Source: Gemmatimonadota bacterium (GTDB lineage Bacteria; Gemmatimonadota; Gemmatimonadetes; Gemmatimonadales; Gemmatimonadaceae). Taken from it: a stretch of 64,000 bases of DNA. The notes below the pieces were generated by a model, which worked only from the letters and a program-made list of their open reading frames with translations, was not told where the DNA came from and ran no database searches. The stretch's first letter is position 1, and every line of letters starts with the position of its first letter. The stretch lies in NCBI GenBank assembly GCA_003134685.1, contig PLCA01000003.1:369174-433173 (forward strand), given 5' to 3'. This document shows positions 25,432 to 32,738 of this stretch, one piece after another. A program made the position numbers and the translations under genes.

Positions 25432-25658
25432 CGGGGACCGGAGACCTGGCAGGGTCGTTAGGGAGGATCAAGCCGCAATATCTTAGCTGCGAACGTACGG
25501 CTAGGCAACGCCGGATGGATGCGGCCGCCGAAGGCGTTTTTCAGGCTACGCTCAGGCCGATTCCGTGTCGCGAGGGCATCGACCTTATTGCGGCTGAGCT
25601 TGGCCGGTTGGAGTCGCACGCGCTAAACTAGGTCGTCTGTAACAGCACCGAGGAAGCA

Positions 25659-25868
25659 ATGGACACGACGGGTCCGTCACAGAAAGCCAACATCGGAGTG
25701 AGCGAGCGGCGCAAGCGACTTACGTTTGGGATCGGGGCGCTTAGTGTCGGCGTCGTCATCGCCGTGCTCCTGATCGGCATCCGCGCCCCTCTCGTGTGGA
25801 GGCTTCCCCTCTTTCTTCCGTTCTGCGTTGGCGCACTCGGCGTCTTTCAGGCGCGGGACAAAACGTGA
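25659..25868 (+). CDS. Small two-TM membrane protein, stopped by an in-frame TGA
   Basis: The frame from ATG 25659 (preceded by GAGGAAG at 25649-25655) encodes 69 residues with two TM helices (about 22-41 and 46-63), then Q-A-R-D-K-T and a TGA at 25866-25868. The same frame continues to 26027 with a charged helix and a third TM helix. From memory, full-length homologues of this unnamed family read K-T-C-V at this position, so the TGA replaces a cysteine codon. The product is therefore either a truncated protein or, if TGA is read as selenocysteine, a 122-residue selenoprotein. See the downstream hairpin. Confidence 0.75.
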   Translation: MDTTGPSQKANIGVSERRKRLTFGIGALSVGVVIAVLLIGIRAPLVWRLPLFLPFCVGALGVFQARDKT

Positions 25869-26027
25869 GTAAAACTCGCATCGCGCGGTCAGCGCGATAT
25901 GGACAACGGCCCGCAACAGATTTCGGACGCCGCCGAGTTGCAGCAGGTTCAGCGGCAGGCGCGCGCGGTTTACGTCAAATCGGTCATCACGGCTGCAATT
26001 CTAACGGCGATCGCCCTCATTCCATAG
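25869..26027 (+). pseudogene. In-frame continuation of the 25659 gene after TGA
   Basis: Fifty-two codons in the same frame as the 69-residue gene follow the TGA without another stop until TAG at 26025-26027. They encode a basic helix with D-M-D-N-G-P-Q-Q, a Gln/Ala-rich amphipathic helix and a final TM helix (V-I-T-A-A-I-L-T-A-I-A-L-I-P). The conserved look of this part and its fit to the family's usual length show that it was, or still is, part of the same protein. It is labelled pseudogene only as the conservative default. Confidence 0.6.
25880..25898 (+). promoter_or_regulatory. SECIS-like hairpin 11 nt after an in-frame TGA
   Basis: A perfect 7-bp stem (25880-25886 with 25892-25898) closes a five-base loop GGTCA. 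The loop starts 18 nt after the TGA, inside the window known for bacterial SECIS elements, and its GGUC matches the loop of the E. coli fdhF element. The stem lacks the bulged U of fdhF. The hairpin lies in coding sequence of high GC content, so it could be chance. Confidence 0.4.
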
Positions 26028-26116
26028 CGCTCACGGAGCAAAGGTGACAATGGGCATGTATAACGGCGTGCGAAGGGAGCTCTGACAGGAACCGTCACTC
26101 CAACCGCAAGAGGCGA

Positions 26117-27079
26117 ATGAGCAATCGTCTCGCCCTACTGCTGCTCCTCTTTGCCGCGACGCGCATTGTGGCGCAAAGCCCCGCGCGCCTCGACGCGATT
26201 GCCCGCGCACAGGCGGACAGCGGTTTTGCCGGCGTCGTGCTGGTGGCGAGAGACACTTCGGTCCTGTTCGAGAAGGCCTATTCGCCGCGCACCGGAAAGC
26301 GGCTCACTCTCTCGAGCAAGTTCAACATAGGCTCGATGACAAAGGGGTTCACCGCGGCGGCGATCCTGAGATTGCGCTCGCAGCATCGCCTCTCCTTCAA
26401 CGATCCCATCTCCCGTTTTTTCCCCCACGCCCCGGAGACAAAGCGCGGGATTACGGTTTTCCATCTCCTGACGCACACCTCGGGGCTGCGGGGACATTCG
26501 GCCGGCACGGGAATCATGCGCCGCGATGGCGCCGTCAACGCGATACTCGCGCTCCCCCTCGAGTACCCGCCGGGTACTCATTACAGGTACTCGGATGACG
26601 ACTATCAACTGCTGGCGGCGATCATCGAGGTGGCTTCGGGCTTCACCTGGGAGGAATATGTCAAGCGAGAGCTGCTCGTCCCCGCCCGCATAGAATCGAC
26701 CGATTTTCAGGGCGGAGACTGGGGACACAAAGGCGCGAACGGGATGCGCAGCACGGCGAGAGACATTGCGCGCTGGGTAACCGCGATCCACGAAGCGCGG
26801 CTCTTTGGCCGAGCCGAAAGCGTGGAGCTCGAGTCACCCCTGATGCACGTCCGGAGCGAGCCGCCGTTCGAGATTCACTACGGCTACGGCACCAGGGTAT
26901 ACGTCCGGAACGGGAGAGTTGCGGAAGTGATGCATTCCGGGATCGGAGACGCCGGCAACACCAGCATCGCGCGCGTTCTTTCTGACGGCACCGTCGTCGT
27001 GGTCCTGTCCACCAGAGGCCAGCATCACGGGACGACTTGGGCATCGTATGTCGCACAGCGTCTCGTCCCGCGCAGGTGA
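26117..27079 (+). CDS. Exported serine hydrolase, class C beta-lactamase family
   Basis: A 320-residue protein with a signal peptide (about residues 1-19). The catalytic S-x-x-K is S-M-T-K near residue 73, the second motif is Y-S-D (in Y-R-Y-S-D-D-D-Y, taking the place of Y-x-N), and H-S-G near 275 takes the place of K-T-G. H-L-L-T-H-T-S-G-L is also typical. Family members act as D-Ala-D-Ala peptidases, esterases or rarely beta-lactamases; resistance should not be assumed. It stands alone on its strand. Confidence 0.9.
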   Translation: MSNRLALLLLLFAATRIVAQSPARLDAIARAQADSGFAGVVLVARDTSVLFEKAYSPRTGKRLTLSSKFNIGSMTKGFTAAAILRLRSQHRLSFNDPISRFFPHAPETKRGITVFHLLTHTSGLRGHSAGTGIMRRDGAVNAILALPLEYPPGTHYRYSDDDYQLLAAIIEVASGFTWEEYVKRELLVPARIESTDFQGGDWGHKGANGMRSTARDIARWVTAIHEARLFGRAESVELESPLMHVRSEPPFEIHYGYGTRVYVRNGRVAEVMHSGIGDAGNTSIARVLSDGTVVVVLSTRGQHHGTTWASYVAQRLVPRR

Positions 27080-27129
27080 TCTGTTTGGGCACAGCTGCAG
27101 GAAGCACGATTGACGTTCCTGTCGATCAC

Positions 27130-27945
27130 TCAGAACGTGTGTGAGACAATCGTCTTGAGCACGAGCTTGTCTGACGCCGCAGTCAAGCCGAAACCGATGC
27201 CTGCCTCCACGTCGAAGAGCTTGCGAGCGTAGTCGGCCACGGCAAAGAGGTTGTGCTCCTGCCTCGCGCGACTTTCCAGGTGACCGATCTGGCCGAAGTC
27301 GGCGTAGTGCTCCACCGCCAGCGCGAACGCCGGCGATCGGTTATATGCGAGGCGCAGAGACGGCGCGAAATCGAGGCGGGAAAACCCGTCAAACGAGGTG
27401 TCCAGGATGGGATTCACGATCAGATCCCAGGGACCTGCCCGCGCCCCGACTATCGGCCGTATCTCACCCCCGTATCGCGACTGGTCCCAATGCCTCGAAT
27501 TGAAGCTCAGCTCGAAGTTCACCCCGTAGAAGAAACTTCGGGTCTCGGCGTGCGGCACCGCGAACAGCGCCCGCAGCTTGCCCCCATCGAGCTCGAGTTT
27601 CCGGTCGCTGGTAAGGGTGTAAACGGGAAGATAGGTACCTGCCTCGAACCAGTCAGTTACGCCGTAAGCCCACTCGAAGGCGCCATTGAGCGATCCCTGC
27701 GGCACCACCGCGCCGGGAAATCCGGGAACCGTGCGACCGTCGGGCGTGTAGTTGGCGTGAACCGTGAGATTCGCCTTGCCCGGCGTCTCAAGCTCGCCAG
27801 TGTAGACCTGGATCTCGTCGGTCTGCGCCTGCAGCGGCTGGATCGCCAGCAAACAGGCCACTATCATGGTGGGCCGCCAGCCCATTCGACCGCTCTTCAT
27901 GGGCAAAAAATAGTGCAGGAGACCGGTGGCGACCACGCGATTCAT
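27130..27945 (-). CDS. Outer-membrane protein of unknown function
   Basis: A 271-residue protein beginning at ATG 27945 (a second possible start is ATG 27900, which gives a shorter signal sequence). A hydrophobic run ends in L-Q-A-Q, a signal cleavage site. The rest is beta-strand-rich, with Y-G-V-T-D-W-F-E-A-G-T-Y-L-P-V near residue 108 and a C-terminal I-V-S-H-T-F, as in outer-membrane barrels. It is divergent from the next gene (28009), the two starts being about 60 bp apart. Possible homologue of COG3637-type or transporter-like porins; no function can be given. Confidence 0.75.
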   Translation of the reverse strand: MNRVVATGLLHYFLPMKSGRMGWRPTMIVACLLAIQPLQAQTDEIQVYTGELETPGKANLTVHANYTPDGRTVPGFPGAVVPQGSLNGAFEWAYGVTDWFEAGTYLPVYTLTSDRKLELDGGKLRALFAVPHAETRSFFYGVNFELSFNSRHWDQSRYGGEIRPIVGARAGPWDLIVNPILDTSFDGFSRLDFAPSLRLAYNRSPAFALAVEHYADFGQIGHLESRARQEHNLFAVADYARKLFDVEAGIGFGLTAASDKLVLKTIVSHTF

Positions 27946-28008
27946 CTTGGTGACGGTACGCCGTCCTAGTCGGAAGCGTTGACGGTCGGATAAATTGGCT
28001 GGAGCGAC

Positions 28009-28506
28009 ATGCCGGCAACCCCGTTCCACCTCGGTCCTGGCCTTCTCATCAAGGCCGCCGCCCCACGACAGTTCTCGATGGCGGCGTACTCGCTCGCGCA
28101 GGTCGTGATCGACGTCGAGTCAGGCTACTACCTGTTGCAGGGCGAATACCCCGTGCATCGGCAGGCGCACACTTTTCTTCTCGGCGGTCTGATCGGAATG
28201 CTGTGCGGACTGATCGTCTCGCGGATCGGCGGCTGGTGGGCACGACCCCGTGACGCGGTCCCCGAGGCGCTCGCGGCCGAGTTCCGCATGCCGGTGGCGG
28301 TTGTGAGCGGAGTCTTTGGCGGGATCTTCCACTCGATGCTCGACGGCATCATGTACGCGGACATCCGTCCCTTCCGGCCATTTACCGAAGCGAATCCGTT
28401 GTACGAGCTCGTGAGCATCCGGACGCTTTACCTTTTCTGCACCATCACCGGTCTCGTGGGCGCGGCGCTGCTGCTGGCCCGGGAACGACGATCGAGACGC
28501 TACTGA
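28009..28506 (+). CDS. Membrane protein resembling YdjM/DUF4184-type metal-dependent hydrolases
   Basis: A 165-residue protein with about four TM helices. The M-P-x-T-P-F-H-L-G-P-G-L-L-I-K start and later H-R-x-x-H-T-F (H-R-Q-A-H-T) and F-H-S-M-L-D-G-I are typical of a family of membrane proteins with conserved His and Asp, often named membrane-bound metal-dependent hydrolases. The activity of this subgroup has not been shown to my knowledge. The next gene starts one base after its stop, so the two are probably co-transcribed. Confidence 0.75.
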   Translation: MPATPFHLGPGLLIKAAAPRQFSMAAYSLAQVVIDVESGYYLLQGEYPVHRQAHTFLLGGLIGMLCGLIVSRIGGWWARPRDAVPEALAAEFRMPVAVVSGVFGGIFHSMLDGIMYADIRPFRPFTEANPLYELVSIRTLYLFCTITGLVGAALLLARERRSRRY

Positions 28507-29676
28507 GTGAAAGAGAGCGTCCGGGAGCCCTCCAGCCTTCTACACGATCACGCCGCCCAGCAGCACGCGAACGTCTTCATGAGGGCGTTTTCGTACCCGG
28601 CAAGCCAGTTGCCGATCAGTTTCGAAAAAGAAGTCGAGATCGCCGATAGGGTGCTGATAATGGACGGCATCCTGTTCATTTTCCAATTGTGCGAGCGCGA
28701 TCAAAAGGTTACGTCCAAGGCGGGCGACCTCGAGAAGTGGATCTCCGGTCACGTAGTGAGGAAGGGCGTGAAGCGGATCCAGAATACCCGCGCCCTGCTC
28801 GGCGCCTACGTGGGTCTGTCGCTGGTGAATCACTTCGGACATCGCATCATGGTCTCGCCGAAGGAGTCTGATTCTCTCGTCAGCATGATCATCTACCGCG
28901 TGCCGCTGAAATCGCGCGCGTTTCGCGCGGCGCGGTTCAAGAAGAGTCGCAACGGCGGCTTCGTCCATGTCCTGAGGGACGTCGACTACTTCGAGATCTG
29001 CGACCACTTCGTCACGCCTGCGGAGCTGCTCGACTACTTCACCTTCCGGCGCGACATTCTTCTCAACTGGGATCCGCCATCGACCGCCGTCAGCGAGTCG
29101 GCGCTGATCGGACAGTACCTGCTGGAGGATTTTTCGTCGCCGCCCGATCCCAGGTTCGAGAGGGCGGCGCTTTCCCGCGGGGGGCCGACCGCCTGCGAGT
29201 TCTCCTTTGTGCTTGAGACCCTCGGGAGCAAGATTGCGGCTCATGAGGGAGAGTACGCCGACTCCGATTGCTACGAGATTCTTTCCGAGCTCGCGCTACT
29301 GGGGCGGTACGAGCTGCGCGCGCTCAAGCTGGAGCTGCGTCTGGCGATCGAGGGCGTTCGGGCCGACAAGTTCGAGCTCCCGTACCGAATCGCGTCGGAG
29401 CGGACAGGATGCGGATTTCTCATCCTGCCCGTGACGAGGGAGTTTCACGATCGCGCCTTCGACGCGCTACGAAGTCTTTCGCTCGCATCCAAGCACGAGC
29501 TGGACCTGGAAAGACAGGTCGGGATCGGAATGTGGAAGAACAGCGAGTTCGTCGACGTTGAATGGATTTTTCTGGACGGAGGCAATCCTCCAAACCCGGA
29601 TCTCGAGGGGCGGCTGGCGTTCAGCTATCCGTTCCGAAGGGCGAGCGAACAAAGGCTGCCGCCCATTTTCACCTGA
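28507..29676 (+). CDS. Hypothetical protein with degenerate nuclease-like N-terminus
   Basis: A 389-residue soluble protein starting at GTG 28507, directly after the preceding stop. Residues 38-70 (F-E-K-E-V-E-I-A-D-R-V-L-I-M-D-G-I-L-F-I-F-Q-L-C-E-R-D) recall a family whose members read E-I-x-D ... F-Q-x-K-E-R, a restriction-endonuclease-like core; here the expected lysine is a cysteine. A basic helix follows (V-V-R-K-G-V-K-R-I-Q-N-T). No other domain is recognised. If the comparison is right the nuclease site is inactive. This is an inference from memory and weak. Confidence 0.65.
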   Translation: MKESVREPSSLLHDHAAQQHANVFMRAFSYPASQLPISFEKEVEIADRVLIMDGILFIFQLCERDQKVTSKAGDLEKWISGHVVRKGVKRIQNTRALLGAYVGLSLVNHFGHRIMVSPKESDSLVSMIIYRVPLKSRAFRAARFKKSRNGGFVHVLRDVDYFEICDHFVTPAELLDYFTFRRDILLNWDPPSTAVSESALIGQYLLEDFSSPPDPRFERAALSRGGPTACEFSFVLETLGSKIAAHEGEYADSDCYEILSELALLGRYELRALKLELRLAIEGVRADKFELPYRIASERTGCGFLILPVTREFHDRAFDALRSLSLASKHELDLERQVGIGMWKNSEFVDVEWIFLDGGNPPNPDLEGRLAFSYPFRRASEQRLPPIFT

Positions 29677-29696
29677 CAGATTCCAAAGGAGGTCCA

Positions 29697-30074
29697 ATGC
29701 TCGGATCAATGGACATCGTCGCGTTCGTTCCGACCAGACGCAGGGAGAAGGCGCGCGCGTTCTACGAGAAGACGATTGGGCTCCGCTTTGTGAGCGACGA
29801 CCAGTTCGCGCTGGTTTTCGACGCGAATGGAGTGATGGTCCGGGTCGTCGACGTTTCGAGCGTGACAGGGTTCCAACCGGCGCCGTTCACCATACTCGGC
29901 TGGAGCGTAGACGATATCGGCAAAATCGTGAAAGGCCTTGAGAAGAAAGGCGTAAAGTTCGAGCGCTACCCCGGCATGCAGCAGGACCAGCTTGGCGTCT
30001 GGAGCTCGCCGAGCGGAGCGAAGGTGGCGTGGTTCAAGGATCCGGATGGGAACGTGCTATCGGTGACGGAATAG
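29697..30074 (+). CDS. VOC-family (glyoxalase/bleomycin-resistance fold) protein
   Basis: A 125-residue single VOC domain with the paired beta-alpha-beta pattern: A-R-A-F-Y-E-K-T-I-G-L-R-F in the first half and K-V-A-W-F-K-D-P-D-G-N-V-L-S at the end. A strong ribosome site AAAGGAGGT (29686-29694) sets the ATG at 29697. VOC proteins may be lyases, isomerases, dioxygenases or binding proteins; nothing in the sequence tells which. Confidence 0.9.
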   Translation: MLGSMDIVAFVPTRRREKARAFYEKTIGLRFVSDDQFALVFDANGVMVRVVDVSSVTGFQPAPFTILGWSVDDIGKIVKGLEKKGVKFERYPGMQQDQLGVWSSPSGAKVAWFKDPDGNVLSVTE

Positions 30075-30176
30075 CTCGTCCGAAACGGCCCGCTGCCCCT
30101 GCTATTGACCAGCTGTAAATCGGAACAATCACTGCCATTTTGTGGTTTAAACAGGTATCCCCCACTGAGAATCACG

Positions 30177-30866
30177 ATGAAACGCTCTCTGCCGAGCTTC
30201 CTCGCTGTTTTGGCCGTAATTTCGATCGCGCTCGTTCTTTTCGCCGCGAAGCTCACGAACGGCGCTTCCCGCTCGACGGATGGGCCGGTGATCGCGCCGT
30301 CGCTCGATGCGCAGGTGACGGGCGGCGCCGCCGAGGACACCGCGGTGTTCGCTGGCGGGTGCTTCTGGGGAGTCGAAGCTGTGTACGACCACGTGAAGGG
30401 GGTCAAACGCGCGATCTCGGGTTACGCCGGCGGCGACGTCGCGAATCCTTCGTACGAGCAGGTGAGCACGGGTGACACGGGGCACGCGGAATCGGTGGAG
30501 GTCATCTACGATCCGTCGCAGGTCACCTACGGCAAGCTCCTCCAGATCTTCTTCTCCGTCGCGCACGACCCCACGCAGCTCAATCGTCAGGGACCGGACC
30601 GCGGCACACAGTACCGCTCGGCGATCTTCTACAGAAACGCCCAGCAGCAGCAGGTTGCAGAGAGCTACGTCAAGCAGCTGGCGACGGCAAAGACGTTTTC
30701 ACGTCCGATCGTGACGCAGGTCGCGACGCTCCGCGGGTTCTACCCGGCTGAGGAGTACCACCAGCATTACCTGGCGCAGCATCCCGACCAGCCGTACATC
30801 GTGATCAATGATCAGCCGAAGATCGTGGCGCTGAAGAAGCAGTTTGCTGACGTGTACCAGGAGTAG
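30177..30866 (+). CDS. msrA: Exported peptide methionine sulfoxide reductase MsrA
   Basis: A 229-residue protein with an N-terminal hydrophobic segment (about residues 7-25), then a full MsrA domain. The catalytic cysteine is C62 in A-G-G-C-F-W-G-V-E; the Y-S-G-Y-A-G-G-type strand reads I-S-G-Y-A-G-G, and D-P-T-Q-L-N-R-Q-G-P-D-x-G-T-Q-Y-R-S and E-E-Y-H-Q-H-Y-L follow. It repairs methionine S-sulfoxide, here probably in the periplasm. I chose ATG 30177, since the longer frame places a non-signal peptide before the hydrophobic run. No C-terminal recycling cysteines are visible. Confidence 0.93.
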   Translation: MKRSLPSFLAVLAVISIALVLFAAKLTNGASRSTDGPVIAPSLDAQVTGGAAEDTAVFAGGCFWGVEAVYDHVKGVKRAISGYAGGDVANPSYEQVSTGDTGHAESVEVIYDPSQVTYGKLLQIFFSVAHDPTQLNRQGPDRGTQYRSAIFYRNAQQQQVAESYVKQLATAKTFSRPIVTQVATLRGFYPAEEYHQHYLAQHPDQPYIVINDQPKIVALKKQFADVYQE

Positions 30867-30889
30867 AACTTCAAACTGCACTGAAGTTC
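30866..30889 (+). terminator. Hairpin at the msrA stop codon
   Basis: An 8-bp perfect stem (30866-30873 with 30882-30889) with an 8-base loop overlaps the last base of the msrA stop. No T-tract follows, so it may be a weak terminator or an mRNA 3' stabiliser. Confidence 0.4.
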
Positions 30890-30953
30890 CGCTTCCGAAA
30901 CTTTGTATCTCGCGGCCGCGTAGATCGAGAAGACCCCTCGTCCGGAGCATTAG

Positions 30954-31502
30954 ATGAAGTCCCGCCGTATTCTCGAGTCCACTTTCGCGCTCGCTGTCAC
31001 CGTCGCGATCGTCGCCGCTCCAGCGGTCGCGCAGGACTCCGCGACGATGCATGTCACTGTCCACGTTCCGGATTCGGTCGCGCACGTGACGGACAGAGAG
31101 CTGCCGAGTCACGCCCGTTTTGGGATCGTGAGCAGGGATGGACAGGCGGCGCTCCTGCTCATGGACACGACGATAGTCGCGCAGATGACCGACCGCGGAC
31201 TCGCGCACATGAACGCCCGAGAGGCGACGGATACGATCAAGAGTCCCGTCAACCGGATGTTCGCGCGCATGGCTCTGGGGGCGCTCCTGCCGCTCTTCGA
31301 CCATGGTGTTGCCTACCACCTGCGCGATCTCGCCGACGCAAAGTACGCGGATGGTCGGCTTCAGCTCCTCCGCGCAAATGGCGAGGAGGTTTTCCGCGAA
31401 GTGGAGATCGGAAAGGGACCGCTCATGGAGAGCTTCTCGCCGGATGACGCGAAGGCGTTTGCCGCGAGAGCGCGCCAAGCCAGGGCGCGCCTCGACCGCT
31501 AG
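30954..31502 (+). CDS. Hypothetical exported protein
   Basis: A 182-residue protein with a clear signal peptide (cleavage near V-A-Q, residue 27). The mature part is mixed alpha/beta with D-R-G-L-A-H-M-N-A-R-E-A near the middle and an Ala/Arg-rich amphipathic tail. No family is recognised. It stands alone between msrA and the DUF1761 gene, both on the same strand. Confidence 0.7.
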   Translation: MKSRRILESTFALAVTVAIVAAPAVAQDSATMHVTVHVPDSVAHVTDRELPSHARFGIVSRDGQAALLLMDTTIVAQMTDRGLAHMNAREATDTIKSPVNRMFARMALGALLPLFDHGVAYHLRDLADAKYADGRLQLLRANGEEVFREVEIGKGPLMESFSPDDAKAFAARARQARARLDR

Positions 31503-31655
31503 GCTTGGGCAAAGGCGGTGGCCTTCTTGTCCAGCCGCTGATACAGATGGCGCCGCGGCCGATGCCGCCATTCGCACTATTTTCGCTGCGGCGTTCGCGG
31601 GCGGAACGTAGATTCTCCGAGGCTCCCCCCACCAATACCCGACGGAGGTCTTGCA

Positions 31656-32102
31656 ATGCATTTCCCCCCGGTCAACTACTTCGCAGTTCTGGTAGCCGCC
31701 ATCCTGATGTTCATCCTCGGCGGACTCTGGTACTCTCCCGTTCTGTTCATGAAGAAATGGCTTGCGCTTCAGGATAGAACCGAGGAGCAGATGAAGGCCC
31801 AGGCGGCGGTAGCGAACATGCCGCTCATGTACGCCAGCGCCTTCGTGACAGCGTTGATCACGGCGTGGGTGATGGCGCATCTGCTCGGGCATTTTGCGGT
31901 GGCAGTGGATCCTAATGTCATGCGTCCCGACGCCGCGCACGGCGCCGCGTTCGGCTTCGTCTGCTGGCTCGGCTTTGCCGCGCCGACCAGCTACGCGACT
32001 GCGATCTTCTCGGGCAAGCCAAAGCAGCTGTGGTTCATTGATACGTCCTACTATCTCGTCTCGTTCGTGATCGCCGGCGCCATTCTCGGGGCGTGGAGAT
32101 AG
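31656..32102 (+). CDS. DUF1761 family membrane protein
   Basis: A 148-residue protein with four TM helices. The start P-P-V-N-Y-F-A-V-L-V-A-A-I-L-M-F-I-L-G-G-L-W-Y-S-P-V-L-F and the later L-W-F-I-D-T-S-Y-Y-L-V are typical of DUF1761. A GGAGG at 31643-31647 precedes ATG 31656. The role of the family is unknown. Confidence 0.88.
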   Translation: MHFPPVNYFAVLVAAILMFILGGLWYSPVLFMKKWLALQDRTEEQMKAQAAVANMPLMYASAFVTALITAWVMAHLLGHFAVAVDPNVMRPDAAHGAAFGFVCWLGFAAPTSYATAIFSGKPKQLWFIDTSYYLVSFVIAGAILGAWR

Positions 32103-32135
32103 GGCGATCTCGTTCAGCCAACCAGGAGGATAGAC

Positions 32136-32738
32136 ATGATGTCCAAGTCAGGCAGATACCGGGCAGCGACGTTCGCCGTTGCCTCAATGATTCTCGGAGT
32201 GGCATCGATCGCCGCCGCCCAGGGGCAGAGACCTGTACCAACACGGGGCCGCGGGCATTTCACGCTGACCGCCCCCGATCTCGCATCGAAGGGGCGGATC
32301 ACAGCACCGCATGTCTTCAACGGCATGGGGTGCACCGGACAGAATATTTCCCCGACACTCCAGTGGTCGAACCCGCCAGCCGGGACGAAATCCTTCGCGG
32401 TCACCGCGTACGATCCTGATGCGCCGACCGGAAGCGGCTGGTGGCATTGGGTGATGTACAATATTCCCGCGACGACGACCGCTCTCTTGTCTGGCGCTGG
32501 AAATGGAAAGAACGCGCCGAGGGGAAGCGCTCAGGGTACGACCGATTTCGGGACGAAGGGTTACGGAGGCCCGTGTCCGCCGGTGGGTGACAAGCCGCAT
32601 CACTACACCTTCACGGTGTTTGCATTGAAGGTGGACAAGCTCGACCTCCCCGGAAACGCGACTGCCGCCATGGTTGGATACAACCTGAACGCCAACAAGC
32701 TTGGGACCGCGCGCCTTACGAGCCTTTACGGACGGTAG
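32136..32738 (+). CDS. Exported YbhB/YbcL-type PEBP-family protein
   Basis: A 200-residue protein with a signal peptide (about residues 1-29) and a phosphatidylethanolamine-binding-like fold. Typical segments are C-T-G-Q-N-I-S-P-x-L-x-W, A-Y-D-P-D-A-P, W-W-H-W-V-M-Y-N-I-P and the late Y-G-G-P-C-P-P ... H-x-Y-x-F-T-V. AGGAGG at 32122-32127 precedes adjacent ATGs at 32136 and 32139. The biochemical role in bacteria is unclear. Its 3' end overlaps the convergent M1 peptidase by about 20 bp. Confidence 0.9.
   Translation: MMSKSGRYRAATFAVASMILGVASIAAAQGQRPVPTRGRGHFTLTAPDLASKGRITAPHVFNGMGCTGQNISPTLQWSNPPAGTKSFAVTAYDPDAPTGSGWWHWVMYNIPATTTALLSGAGNGKNAPRGSAQGTTDFGTKGYGGPCPPVGDKPHHYTFTVFALKVDKLDLPGNATAAMVGYNLNANKLGTARLTSLYGR

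Noticed and set aside
25413-25631. A 72-codon frame between the outer-membrane protein gene and the TGA-interrupted gene
   Set aside because: It begins inside the upstream gene, lacks a ribosome site and has no recognisable protein pattern.
26117-27079. True antibiotic-resistance beta-lactamase
   Set aside because: The motifs fit the wide class C/esterase/DD-peptidase family, but the Y-S-D and H-S-G variants do not support resistance activity.
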